43,334 nt of DNA from CAXXOK01 sp964640955 (GCA_964640955.1 CAZXJI010000025.1:1-43334); one strand, 5' to 3'. Counted from the first letter of the stretch, positions 16,007 to 24,673 are shown. Translations and numbers: made by a program. Notes: generated by a model from the sequence alone, not told the origin.

Positions 16007-17236
16007 TCATGTCCTATAATCTCCGTTAATCTTGACGTAGTCATACGTCAGGTCGCAGCCCCAGGCGACGGAGGACGCGTCCCCGGCGTTGAGCTGCACC
16101 GCCACGTCGATTTCATCCTCGCTGAGCACCTGCTTGGCGGCCTCCTCGCTGAAGGGGAGGCCGCTGCCACCCGTGCAGACCGATATGGTGCCCGCGCAGC
16201 TGACGAACTGCACGTCGATCCGGCTCACGTCCACGTCCGCGCCGCTGTAGCCGATGGCGCACAATACGCGGCCCCAGTTGGCGTCGGCCCCGAACACGGC
16301 GGCCTTGAAAAGGTTGGAGCACACAACGCTCTTGGCCACGAGCTTGGCGGTCTGTCTGTCTGCGGCGCCGGTCACGGTGCAGGTGAGGAGCTTGGTCGCC
16401 CCTTCCCCGTCCTTGGCCATCACGCGGCAGAGCTTCGCGCACACCTGATAGAGCGCCGCCCTGAAAGTGAGGTAATCCGCGCCTTCCCCGGTGATCGGGG
16501 CGTTGCCGGCCTGCCCGCCGGCCAGCACCGTCACCATGTCGTTGGTGGAGGTGTCCCCGTCGATGGAGAGCATGTTGAAGGTATCCTTCACCACGTCGGA
16601 AAGCGCGGCTTGCAGGCAGGCGGGGGCGATCGCCGCGTCGGTGGTGATAAAGCACAGCATCGTGGCCATGTTGGGGTGGATCATACCGCTTCCCTTGCTG
16701 ATGCCGCCCATCCGGCAGGGCTTGCCGTCCAGAACGAACTCCACAGCCACTTCCTTGGCAACGGTGTCGGTGGTCATGATGGCTTCGGCCGCGTCGTGCC
16801 CGCCGTCCGACCGGAGGGCCTTGGCAAGCCCCTCCATGCCGTTTTCAAACGGCGTAAGCGTCATTTCCTGCCCGATGACGCCGGTGGAGGCAACCACCAC
16901 GTCGCCCGCGGGCACGCCCGTATACTGTTCCACCAGCGCGCACATGCCCTCGGCGATCTCCACGCCGTTGGCGTTGCAGGTGTTGGCGTTGCCGCTGTTG
17001 CAGATGATGGCGCGCGCGTAGCCGTCAGCCACGTGGGCTTTGGTCACGCCCAGCGGCGCGCCCTTGACGAGGTTCTTCGTATAGCAGCAGGCCGCCGCGC
17101 AGCGGGCGTCGCTCACGATGAGCGCCGTATCCCGGCGGGAGCGGTTCCTGCGGATGCCCAGATGTTCGCCCGCGGCGGTGAACCCTTTGGCGGCCACCAC
17201 GCCGCCTTCCACATACGGATATTTCTCCGTCGTCAT
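16007..17236 (-). CDS. argJ: Bifunctional ornithine acetyltransferase/N-acetylglutamate synthase
   Basis: ArgJ moves the acetyl group from N-acetylornithine to glutamate, recycling it; bifunctional forms also acetylate glutamate with acetyl-CoA. It has 409 residues. The self-cleavage/nucleophile Thr192 is in HPNMATMLCF, and KGSGMI precedes it. The C-terminus has CDLTYDYVKINGDYRT. The ATG at 17236 has GGAGGAG upstream. No argA or argE is present in the window, so a bifunctional role is likely but unproven. The stop codon directly abuts the repeats that separate it from argB. Confidence 0.95.
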   Translation of the reverse strand: MTTEKYPYVEGGVVAAKGFTAAGEHLGIRRNRSRRDTALIVSDARCAAACCYTKNLVKGAPLGVTKAHVADGYARAIICNSGNANTCNANGVEIAEGMCALVEQYTGVPAGDVVVASTGVIGQEMTLTPFENGMEGLAKALRSDGGHDAAEAIMTTDTVAKEVAVEFVLDGKPCRMGGISKGSGMIHPNMATMLCFITTDAAIAPACLQAALSDVVKDTFNMLSIDGDTSTNDMVTVLAGGQAGNAPITGEGADYLTFRAALYQVCAKLCRVMAKDGEGATKLLTCTVTGAADRQTAKLVAKSVVCSNLFKAAVFGADANWGRVLCAIGYSGADVDVSRIDVQFVSCAGTISVCTGGSGLPFSEEAAKQVLSEDEIDVAVQLNAGDASSVAWGCDLTYDYVKINGDYRT

Positions 17237-17295
17237 CGTTTTCTCCTCCGGTGACCGGCGCCCCAACCGGCAGCCGGTGGGGAAAGCCGGGAATA

Positions 17296-18228
17296 TCAGG
17301 CCGTGAGCCCCGTGGTTGCGGGCAGCCCCAGCATCAGGTTCATGCATTCGATCGCCGCGCCGCTGGCGCCCTTGCCGAGGTTGTCGAAGCGCGCGCAGGC
17401 GATCATCCGCTCGTCGTTGCCGGTCAGGAATATCTCCATGGCATCGCTGCCCGCCATCGCGTTGGCCGCCAGAAACATTTCCGGGTTGGGGTCCGTTACG
17501 CGCATCAGCGGCTGATCCCTGTAATGGGTCCGGTACAGGTCGGTCGCTTCGGCAAGGGTCAGCCGTTTCGAAAGCAGCCCCGGCGGCAGCGGAAGCGAAA
17601 CCAGCATGCCGCAGGGAAAGTCCGCCACCACCGGCTGGAACACCGGCGACCAGCTCAGCCCGCACACGCGCGTGATCTCCGGCAGGTGCTTGTGCGTCTG
17701 CCCCACGGCGTAGGCGCGGGGGCTGCACAGGGCCTCGTCCCGCGGCAGCGCCTCGTACTCGGCGATCATCTTCTTGCCGCCGCCGGTGAACCCCGTGACG
17801 GACGTCAGGCTCACGGGCGCATCCGCGGCCAGCAGCCCGGCTTGCCTGAGCGGGTACAGCAGCGCGACCGCGCCGCTGGCGTGGCAGCCGGGCACCGCCA
17901 CGCGGTTGGCGTCGCTTACGGCGGCCTCCTGCGCGGGGGAAAGCTCCGGAAAGCCGTAGACGAAGCGCTCGTCGGTGCGGAAAGCGGTGCTTGTGTCTAC
18001 CACGCGGCCCCGCTCGTCGCCCAAAGCGCCGACCAGCTCGCGGCTGGCCTCGTCCGGCAGGCAGAGGAAAGTCACGTCCGCCTGCGAAGCCAGCTTGACC
18101 TGGGCGCGCACGTCCTTGCGCAGCGCCTCCGGCAGGGAAACCAGCTCGATATCGGCGCGTTGCGAAAGCCTGTCCGCGATGCGTAAGCCCGTGGTGCCGT
18201 TGCCACCGTTGATAAATACCTTCGTCAT
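17296..18228 (-). CDS. argC: N-acetyl-gamma-glutamyl-phosphate reductase, short (type 2) form
   Basis: ArgC reduces N-acetylglutamyl phosphate with NADPH to the semialdehyde. This is the short form of 310 residues with FINGGNGTTGLRI (nucleotide binding) and catalytic Cys115 in VPGCHASGA; many Firmicutes have the roughly 345-residue type 1 form instead. The ATG at 18228 gives the canonical MTKVFINGG start; the upstream context GGTTGGAAAGC is a weak ribosome binding site. It lies between argG and argJ in the operon, 145 bp after argG. Confidence 0.93.
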   Translation of the reverse strand: MTKVFINGGNGTTGLRIADRLSQRADIELVSLPEALRKDVRAQVKLASQADVTFLCLPDEASRELVGALGDERGRVVDTSTAFRTDERFVYGFPELSPAQEAAVSDANRVAVPGCHASGAVALLYPLRQAGLLAADAPVSLTSVTGFTGGGKKMIAEYEALPRDEALCSPRAYAVGQTHKHLPEITRVCGLSWSPVFQPVVADFPCGMLVSLPLPPGLLSKRLTLAEATDLYRTHYRDQPLMRVTDPNPEMFLAANAMAGSDAMEIFLTGNDERMIACARFDNLGKGASGAAIECMNLMLGLPATTGLTA

Positions 18229-18267
18229 GCTTTCCAACCGTCCTTTGTCGGCCCTGAGTGCGGCGCG

Positions 18268-18294
18268 CCGCCTCACGCGTCGCGCGTGAGGCGG
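18268..18294. repeat. 12-bp stem hairpin between argG and argC
   Basis: CCGCCTCACGCG and CGCGTGAGGCGG form a perfect stem with a 3-nt loop. No U-run follows on the minus strand, so it is more likely an mRNA-stabilising or processing hairpin within the operon than a terminator. Confidence 0.6.
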
Positions 18295-18373
18295 CTAAAG
18301 CACGTCGTGCCGGAGAAACGCACGTTTTCCGCCCGTCGAGGTTCGCCGCGGGGGTACCCCGGCGGCAAGGCGC

Positions 18374-19606
18374 TTACGCCTTCTTCTGCATCTTCGCCTG
18401 CACCGCGATGGGCAGGCCGAACAGGGTGATGAAGCCCGCGGCGTTCTTCTGGTCGTACACCTCGTCCTCGCCGAAGGTGGCGATCTGCTCGCTGTAGAGG
18501 GTGTAGGGGCTGGTTACGCCCGCGTTGATCAGGTTGCCCTTGTACAGCTTCAGCGTCACCTCGCCGGTCACGTGCTCCTGCGTCTTGGTCACGAACGCGC
18601 TCAGCGCCTCCCGAAGCGGGGTGAACCACTGGCCGAAGTAGGTGAGCTCCGCGAAGCGGTTGGCGACCAGCGCCTTGTAGTGCTGGGTCTCCCGATCCAG
18701 GCAGAGGGTTTCCAGCACCTGATGCGCCCGGTAGAGGATGGTGCCGCCGGGCGTCTCGTACACGCCGCGGCTCTTCATGCCCACCAGCCGGTTTTCCACC
18801 AGGTCCACCAGGCCCACGCCGTTGGCGCCGCCAAGCTGGTTGAGCTTGTCCACGAGGGCCACCGGCGAAAGCTTCTCGCCGTCCACCGCCACGGGGATGC
18901 CCTTCTCAAAGGCGATCTTCACGTAGGTAGGCGCGTCGGGTGCCTGCTCGGGGCTTACGCTCATCTCCAGAAAGCCGGGCTTGTTGTAGGTCGGCTCGTT
19001 GGCGGGATCCTCCAGGTCCAGCCCCTCGTGGGAGAGGTGCCAGAGGTTCTTGTCCTTGCTGTAGTTGGTTTCGCGGTTGATTTTGAGGGGGATGTTATGC
19101 GCCTCGGCGTAGTCGATCTCCTCGTCGCGGCTCTTGATGTCCCACTCCCGCCACGGGGCGATGATCGTCATATCCGGCGCGAAGGCTTTGATGGTCAGCT
19201 CAAAGCGTACCTGATCGTTGCCCTTGCCGGTGCAGCCGTGGCAGATGGCGTCGGCGCCTTCCTTGAGGGCGATCTCCACGATGCGCTTGGCGATGATGGG
19301 CCGCGCGAAGCTCGTGCCCAGCAGATATTCGCCCTCGTACACCGCGCCCGCCTGCAGGGTGGGATAGATGTAGTCGGTGATGAACTCTTCCTTTAAGTCC
19401 TCCACATACAGCTTGCTGGCGCCGGTCTTTTTGGCCTTCTCTTCCAGCCCGTCCAGCTCCGTGCCCTGCCCCACGTCGCCGGAAACGGCGATCACTTCGC
19501 AGTTGTTGTAGTGCTCCTTGAGCCACGGTATGATGATGGAAGTATCCAGCCCGCCGGAATAGGCGAGCACGACCTTCTTGATCTCTTTGGGGGTCTTCAC
19601 AGCCAT
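18374..19606 (-). CDS. argG: Argininosuccinate synthase
   Basis: ArgG joins citrulline and aspartate with ATP. The 410 residues start with the ATP-binding P-loop-like AYSGGLDTS (residues 15-23) and contain CHGCTGKGNDQVRFE and the citrulline/aspartate-binding TNYSKDKNLWH. ATG is preceded by AAGGAGG. It is the first gene of argGCJBDF; argH is not adjacent. Its promoter overlaps a candidate ArgR site. Confidence 0.97.
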   Translation of the reverse strand: MAVKTPKEIKKVVLAYSGGLDTSIIIPWLKEHYNNCEVIAVSGDVGQGTELDGLEEKAKKTGASKLYVEDLKEEFITDYIYPTLQAGAVYEGEYLLGTSFARPIIAKRIVEIALKEGADAICHGCTGKGNDQVRFELTIKAFAPDMTIIAPWREWDIKSRDEEIDYAEAHNIPLKINRETNYSKDKNLWHLSHEGLDLEDPANEPTYNKPGFLEMSVSPEQAPDAPTYVKIAFEKGIPVAVDGEKLSPVALVDKLNQLGGANGVGLVDLVENRLVGMKSRGVYETPGGTILYRAHQVLETLCLDRETQHYKALVANRFAELTYFGQWFTPLREALSAFVTKTQEHVTGEVTLKLYKGNLINAGVTSPYTLYSEQIATFGEDEVYDQKNAAGFITLFGLPIAVQAKMQKKA

Positions 19607-19618
19607 GGTTGGTTCCTC

Positions 19619-19666
19619 CTTGAATATTTATGCACGTATTATGTATGATATGCGCGCGTTTGTCAA
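19619..19666 (-). promoter_or_regulatory. arg operon promoter with ArgR-type box
   Basis: On the minus strand TTGACA (plus 19661-19666) and CATAAT (plus 19638-19643) are 17 bp apart. TGAATATTTATGCA (19621-19634) matches the ARG-box core (TGNAT-four W-ATNCA) and covers the predicted start site. A weaker second half-similar stretch, TATGTATGATATGC, lies next to it over the -10. Repression by an ArgR/AhrC protein with arginine is the expected mode; the regulator is not in the window. Confidence 0.7.
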
Positions 19667-19830
19667 GGGTTTTTGTTGTGTGATCTGTCTGTTTTTCGGT
19701 CAATTTTGACGTATCCGGCAAAAGAATGCTATGTTTGCAAAGCGTTTGGGCCTCTGCGGACGGCCGGCGGCACCGGCGCGGCTCTCGCCGGCACAATATG
19801 CGCAAGTCTATGCACATTCGTCGCAGATCA

Positions 19831-19879
19831 GGGCAGCGAAAACCGGCGCGGGAAAATCCCGCGCCGGTTTTCACTGCCC
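19831..19879 (-). terminator. Terminator downstream of the DUF1015 gene
   Basis: A 16-bp perfect stem, GAAAACCGGCGCGGGA (19838-19853) with 19857-19872, is extended by GGGCAG/CTGCCC after one mismatch. The A-rich left arm becomes TTTTC on the minus strand, giving a U-containing end for the DUF1015 transcript. The rest of 19667-19830 shows nothing I can assign. Confidence 0.65.
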
Positions 19880-19899
19880 TGTCGTTCGGCGTGCCGCCC

Positions 19900-21153
19900 T
19901 TACCCTTCCAGCTTCCGGCACTCCATATAGTAGCGCTTCTCGTGTGCCTCGCCCATGCTGAAGGTCTTGCGCGGCAGCGACCCCAGCTTCTCCACGGTCG
20001 TAAACAGCTCGTCCTTGTGCAGCGCGGGCAAAAGGAAGGCCACGGCCCTCTCCCCCGCGACAAGCGCGCGTACGGCGGCCTCGCCGTGCACGTAATCCAG
20101 CCGCGTTTCGGGGTGCGCGGGCATCCACTCGTCCAGGAAGGCCTGCAGCGTGCCCGCCGCCAGCGCGTAGGGCGAACCGCCGATGCTCAGCCTGACCTCC
20201 TTGCCCTCAAACACCACGTCCACGGGCTGCCCGTCCGCCCCGCCCGCAAGCGTCCAGCCCCTGGCCGACGCGAAGGCGGCCAGCTCGTCCAGCAGCGTAT
20301 CGCCGTCGTAGCCGTACAGCACGCGGTGGATGGGCTCGAAGATCAGCGCGTCGTCGTGGATGTTCTCCAGTTCCACCAGCGCGAAGCGCGCGGGGTGGGA
20401 CGCCTGATCGGCGGGGGCCAGCGTAGGCTTGATCTCCTCCCAGCGGGCCCTGGCCATCGCCAGGCTGTGGTTGCCGTCGCCCACGGCGATGAACAGGTCG
20501 CCCGTGAGTCGCGCCTTTAGCGCCGAAAGCGCCTCCCCGATCTTCGCGACGTCCGCGGGATCATCCACGGCGTAGCCGGTCAGGTGGCCGCCGTTCATCA
20601 TCAGCGGGAAGTCGTAGAGCTTTTTCAGGCCGTCGCGCCGGTCGAACACCGGCTCCACCACGCTCATCATGGGATCGTCGATCAGCATCAGCACGTGGCT
20701 CGTTTCCAGCGCCGCGCCGCGCCGTACGGCCAGCCGCGGCGGAATGCGGGAAAGGATCGTCCCCTCCGTGGCCCGCACCGGCGTACGCGCGCCGGCGCGG
20801 TAATCGTACCCTTCCAGGTCCAAAAGCCCCACCAGCCCCACGCGCGCGCCGCTGCCGGTGCTGCGTTCGGTGAGGATAAAGCCGCTTTTCACGCCCTGCG
20901 CAAGCACCCCGCCGGCCAGGTATTCCCGCATGGTTTGGTGTATGGCCGGTATGCGCTGCGCGGCCTCGTTAAGATAGGCCTCGGGCAATATCATCTTCAA
21001 CGTGCTGGGCTGGTCGCCCACCAGCGCCGCCGCCTCGCGCCAGTACTCCGGCTGGGAGGTGAACTGGTCGCAGGCGACACACGCCCACGCCGTGGGGTTG
21101 ACCGAATCGGCCGGTATCAGCAGTTCGCCGGGGATAAAGTACGTTTCCTGCAT
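19900..21153 (-). CDS. DUF1015-family protein
   Basis: The protein has 417 residues and matches the DUF1015 family by its start (PADSVNPTAWACVACDQFTS) and the motif VGDGNHSLAMAR in the second half. DUF1015 proteins are thought to be related to the ParB/SerK fold, and some have been proposed to be free-serine kinases; I cannot confirm this here. The ATG at 21153 follows GAGGAGG; the open frame upstream runs through intergenic DNA and is excluded. It lies 100 bp downstream of the sortase-like gene on the same strand and may share its transcript. Confidence 0.8.
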   Translation of the reverse strand: MQETYFIPGELLIPADSVNPTAWACVACDQFTSQPEYWREAAALVGDQPSTLKMILPEAYLNEAAQRIPAIHQTMREYLAGGVLAQGVKSGFILTERSTGSGARVGLVGLLDLEGYDYRAGARTPVRATEGTILSRIPPRLAVRRGAALETSHVLMLIDDPMMSVVEPVFDRRDGLKKLYDFPLMMNGGHLTGYAVDDPADVAKIGEALSALKARLTGDLFIAVGDGNHSLAMARARWEEIKPTLAPADQASHPARFALVELENIHDDALIFEPIHRVLYGYDGDTLLDELAAFASARGWTLAGGADGQPVDVVFEGKEVRLSIGGSPYALAAGTLQAFLDEWMPAHPETRLDYVHGEAAVRALVAGERAVAFLLPALHKDELFTTVEKLGSLPRKTFSMGEAHEKRYYMECRKLEG

Positions 21154-21253
21154 GGCGATCCTCCTCGTTTGGGGCGCGGCCGTGCCGCGCTGTTCCTGCT
21201 CAGCATTCGCCGCGAATACGCTAAAATCCTTGTTGCCGCGCGCAAGCCCTCCC

Positions 21254-23053
21254 CTAATCCGTCTGGATGGCGGCGACGCTTTCACCGCTGCGCAGCATCC
21301 GGCAAAGCAGCACCCAGCTGGTGGTGCCGTCGCTTTCCGGCAGCGTCGCCAGCGTCAGCAGCCGGTCGGAGGCGCGCACGCCCACGGCGAGCGGGTACAG
21401 GCTGCGTTCTTTGGCGCTCTGCACGTAGGCGAGCATCTGCGCGTCGGTCCGGAAGCTCAGGTAGCCGCCGTAGTTGAAGTAATCGGCCGAGGAGGGGTCG
21501 CTGTCGGCGCGGATGACCGCGAACACCACGTACTGCGCCTGCTCGTAGATCGTATGGCAGGAGACGATGGCGTGGCTCGCGACGAACCCCGCCCCCTGCG
21601 TGCCGTACTGCACAAGCGGCGCAAACAGCTTGCCCGCGGCGGTCGTCTGCCCGCGCAAAAGCAGGTTCTCCGGCGGCTTGGTAAGCGCGCATCCCTCGTC
21701 CACGAAAACCGCGCCGCCCGTGCCGAAGGCCCCGCGCGCGTTGTGGGTGAGGTAATAGGTGTTGTTGCGCATGACGACCGTTTCGTCCAGCACGCCGTCG
21801 ATGGTCAGCCGCCCCACCACGTCCGCGTTGCTCTCCCGAAGCTCGGCAAAGGTAGCATCGATGGTCAGCAGCGGGTTGTCGGGGTACTGGGTCAGCCGGG
21901 TGCGCGTCGCGGGCGCGGCGGTGTCGGCCGCGTCTCCGGCCGTCGCGCCGCCGGAGTCCATCACTCCGATGAGCGGATCGTTCTGGGCGATGCGCGGCGC
22001 GGGGGTCGCCGTCGAAACCGGCGCGGGGGTCGCCGTGGGCGCGTAGGTCTGCCCGGCGGGCAGGAGCTCCACGCCGTTGGGCGCGCTGTTCGGATCGACG
22101 CCCGCCAGGGCGTAGTATTCCGCGCGCTCGGCGTTGCGGTCGCGCTCGCTGACCATGAGGCTGTTGACCATCTGGGCGATTTTGACGACGCTGAACAAAA
22201 GCGCCAGCGCAACGGCGATCGTCAGCGCAAGCCGCCAGGACTGTTTCGCCGCCCGTCCGGCGGCCGACAGCCTGCGCGCGGGTTTTTCGTCTTCAGCGGA
22301 CGGCTCCGCGGCGGGAGAGTCCTTTTTCGGCGGCGGAGCGCCGGTCTTGTTCCCGTTTCGGCGGGTATCGGCCGCCGCTTCGCGCGGCGCGGCGACGGGC
22401 GCGTACGGCTCGGTTTGCCCGTGGTAGGAGAGCAGGGTGGCATCCGGCGGGTAGAACGGCCGGGAATAGCTTTCAGGGGAAAACGGCGGCGGAACTTCCG
22501 CGCCGTACTCCCGTCCCGTATCCGGCGGAGAATAGGGCTGCGGTTCGAACGCGTCGTCATAGGGCGTCGCATACCCGTCTGCGTTGGCCGGCGCCTTCCA
22601 GCCCAGTTCCTCCCAGGGGTCGGCCTGCCCGTCCGCCCCGGCGGGAATCTCCGCAAGGGGGTTCAGCGGCGCTTCGTACGCGGCGGGCGGCCTGTATACC
22701 TGCGGCGGCTGTTCGTACGCTTCGCCCGGATACCCGCCCGGCTCCGGCTGCGCTCCGGGGTACGCCCGGTAGGGCCGCGCGGGCGCGGCGGTTCTCTCCG
22801 GACCCGCGTAGGGGCCCGAAGGCGGGGGCACCGGCTCGGGCGCGTACGGGTCGAGGTACGCGTCGTTCAGGCCGTAATAGCTGCTGCCGGGCGTCGGCTG
22901 CACGCCCCTGCGGGCGCCGCCGGCGCGACCCGTGATGCGGTTGTCCGTGGAAACGGGTCTGAACGGGTTGGGCGCGTACTCATCGGCGGCATCGCCGCCA
23001 AGCTGCGGTGCGGCCGAGGACGCCATGGCGCGACGATCGTCACCCATTGTCAT
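21254..23053 (-). CDS. Membrane protein with degenerate class B sortase-like domain
   Basis: This 599-residue protein has a long cytoplasmic N-terminal part (1-270) that is low in complexity and rich in Pro, Tyr, Gly and Ala. One transmembrane helix lies at about 273-296, followed by a Thr/Pro/Ala linker and a C-terminal domain (about 385-599) with the class B sortase pattern: NADVVGRLTIDG, NNTYYLTHN, GAVFVDE, NLLLRGQTT, YVVFAV, LLTLATLPESDG. The catalytic His of the GH motif is Gln469, the catalytic Cys of LSTC is Leu571, and no Arg stands at the usual third site (TTSWVLL). It is therefore probably not a transpeptidase. ATG 23053 follows GGGAGG; the upstream TTG at 23071 is rejected. Function is unknown. 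Confidence 0.75.
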   Translation of the reverse strand: MTMGDDRRAMASSAAPQLGGDAADEYAPNPFRPVSTDNRITGRAGGARRGVQPTPGSSYYGLNDAYLDPYAPEPVPPPSGPYAGPERTAAPARPYRAYPGAQPEPGGYPGEAYEQPPQVYRPPAAYEAPLNPLAEIPAGADGQADPWEELGWKAPANADGYATPYDDAFEPQPYSPPDTGREYGAEVPPPFSPESYSRPFYPPDATLLSYHGQTEPYAPVAAPREAAADTRRNGNKTGAPPPKKDSPAAEPSAEDEKPARRLSAAGRAAKQSWRLALTIAVALALLFSVVKIAQMVNSLMVSERDRNAERAEYYALAGVDPNSAPNGVELLPAGQTYAPTATPAPVSTATPAPRIAQNDPLIGVMDSGGATAGDAADTAAPATRTRLTQYPDNPLLTIDATFAELRESNADVVGRLTIDGVLDETVVMRNNTYYLTHNARGAFGTGGAVFVDEGCALTKPPENLLLRGQTTAAGKLFAPLVQYGTQGAGFVASHAIVSCHTIYEQAQYVVFAVIRADSDPSSADYFNYGGYLSFRTDAQMLAYVQSAKERSLYPLAVGVRASDRLLTLATLPESDGTTSWVLLCRMLRSGESVAAIQTD

Positions 23054-23151
23054 GCTCCCAACCTCCCGCAAACGAGTTTCGCCCGCCTGTCGGCTTTCCC
23101 GCGCGTCCGCGATGTTCCCGACGGGAATAAAGGATGATTCAAGCTACCCAT

Positions 23152-23180
23152 AATATACCCCGCCCGGCCGTCTTTGTCAA
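23152..23180 (-). promoter_or_regulatory. Promoter of the sortase-like gene
   Basis: On the minus strand TTGACA (plus 23175-23180) and TATATT (plus 23152-23157) are 17 bp apart, a strong vegetative-type promoter with a leader of about 90 nt. Confidence 0.75.
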
Positions 23181-23237
23181 TTTTACGCGGGTCGTTTCCC
23201 GCCCCTGTCCGGACCGTTTTACCCGCGGCGCCCTTCT

Positions 23238-23269
23238 CCGCGCGAACGGATCACGATCCGTCCGCGCGG
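23238..23269. promoter_or_regulatory. 32-bp near-perfect palindrome upstream of the purA promoter
   Basis: CCGCGCG-A-ACGGATC (23238-23252) pairs with GATCCGT-C-CGCGCGG (23255-23269) with a single A/C mismatch and two central bases. It ends 4 bp before the purA -35 and lies between two divergent promoters. There is no T-run, so a protein-binding operator is more likely than a terminator. Confidence 0.5.
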
Positions 23270-23273
23270 GATA

Positions 23274-23302
23274 TTGACATTCCCCCGCGGGTATAGGATA
23301 AT
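23274..23302 (+). promoter_or_regulatory. purA promoter
   Basis: TTGACA (23274-23279) and GATAAT (23297-23302) are 17 bp apart. The leader of about 40 nt can form a small hairpin, GTTGGT/ACCGAC, near its 5' end; no purine riboswitch is apparent. Confidence 0.75.
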
Positions 23303-23350
23303 GAATGTTGGTGTTTTACCGACTTTAGCGTAGGAAAGGGGATCGACACC

Positions 23351-24628
23351 ATGGTCCGAGCAATTGTTGGCGCCAATTGGGGCGACGAAGGCAAGGGAAA
23401 GATCACCGATGTGCTGGCCGAGGACAGCGACGTCGTCGTCCGTTTTCAGGGCGGCGCGAACGCGGGGCACACGATTATCAACGACTACGGCAAATTTGCC
23501 CTCCACCTGCTGCCCTCGGGCGTGTTTCACAAGAGCATCGCCAACGTCATCGGTCCGGGCGTCGCGCTGGACATCGACAAGCTGCTGACCGAATACGACG
23601 CGGTGGTCGGCCGCGGCGTGCCCAAGCCCACGCTCTACGTCAGCGACCGCGCGCAGGTGATGATGCCCTACCATATCGATTTCGACCGCTACGAGGAGGA
23701 GCGCCTGGGCAAGGCCAGCTTCGGCTCCACCAAAAGCGGCATCGCGCCCTTCTACGGCGACAAATACCTGAAAATCGGCATCCAGGTCTGCCAGCTGTAC
23801 GACCGGGATTACCTCCAGAAGCGCCTCACGGGCGTGGCCGAGCAGAAAAACGCCCAGCTTGAGGCCCTCTACCACAAGCCCCTCATCGACGTGGACGCGC
23901 TGATCGACCACCTCACCGAGCAGGCCGAGCGCATCCGCCCGATGGTGATCGACACCACCGTTTTCCTGCACAAAGCGCTTAAGGAGAACAAGGCGATCCT
24001 GCTGGAGGGCCAGCTGGGCAGCCTGCGCGACCCCGACCACGGCATCTACCCGTTCACCACGTCCTCCTCGCCGCTGGCGGGCTTCGGCACGGTGGGCGCG
24101 GGCGTGCCGGCCGGGTCGATTACCGACGTGTACTGCGTGACCAAAGCCTATTCCAGCTGCGTGGGCGCGGGCCCCTTCGCCACCGAGCTTTTCGGCGCGG
24201 AGGCGGATGAGCTTCGCAACCGCGGCGGCGACGCGGGCGAATACGGCGCGACCACCGGGCGGCCCCGCCGGGTCGGCTGGTTCGACGCGGTGGCGACCCG
24301 TTACGGCTGCATGGTGCAGGGCGCGACCGAGTGCGTGCTGACCAACCTGGACGTGCTGGGGTACCTCGACGAGATCCCCGTCTGCACCGCCTACGAGGCG
24401 GACGGCAGACAGATTACCGATTTTCCCAGCACGCCGACGCTTTTGCGCTGCAAGCCCGTGTACACCACCCTGCCCGGCTGGAAAAGCGACGTGCGCGGCG
24501 TGACCCGCTTCGACGCCCTGCCGGAGAACTGCCGCCGGTACGTGGATTTTCTGGAAAAGCAGGTGGATACGCCCATCAACATGCTTTCCACCGGTCCCAA
24601 GCGCGGCGAAACCTTCCGCCGCCGCTGA
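23351..24628 (+). CDS. purA: Adenylosuccinate synthetase
   Basis: PurA makes adenylosuccinate from IMP, aspartate and GTP, the committed step to AMP. In the 425 residues the P-loop region is GDEGKGK (11-17, with catalytic Asp12) and catalytic His40 is in GGANAGHTI. The usual EGAQG-type IMP-binding motif reads EGQLGSLRDPDHG, so the Gln is shifted by one and the normal position is Leu. C-terminal residues include STGPKRGETF. AGGAAAGGGG precedes the ATG. It is a single-gene unit between its own promoter and a terminator. Confidence 0.95.
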   Translation: MVRAIVGANWGDEGKGKITDVLAEDSDVVVRFQGGANAGHTIINDYGKFALHLLPSGVFHKSIANVIGPGVALDIDKLLTEYDAVVGRGVPKPTLYVSDRAQVMMPYHIDFDRYEEERLGKASFGSTKSGIAPFYGDKYLKIGIQVCQLYDRDYLQKRLTGVAEQKNAQLEALYHKPLIDVDALIDHLTEQAERIRPMVIDTTVFLHKALKENKAILLEGQLGSLRDPDHGIYPFTTSSSPLAGFGTVGAGVPAGSITDVYCVTKAYSSCVGAGPFATELFGAEADELRNRGGDAGEYGATTGRPRRVGWFDAVATRYGCMVQGATECVLTNLDVLGYLDEIPVCTAYEADGRQITDFPSTPTLLRCKPVYTTLPGWKSDVRGVTRFDALPENCRRYVDFLEKQVDTPINMLSTGPKRGETFRRR

Positions 24629-24644
24629 AAAGTTGAACAGCTTA

Positions 24645-24673
24645 CCGGCAAAGCGGCCTGGCCGCTTTGCCGG
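24645..24673 (+). terminator. purA terminator
   Basis: The 13-bp perfect stem CCGGCAAAGCGGC/GCCGCTTTGCCGG has loop CTG and is followed by GTTTGT, 16 bp after the purA stop. Confidence 0.75.

Noticed and set aside
18268..18294. Hairpin after argG as a transcription terminator
   Set aside because: No U-run follows on the minus strand and the arg genes continue in the same direction.
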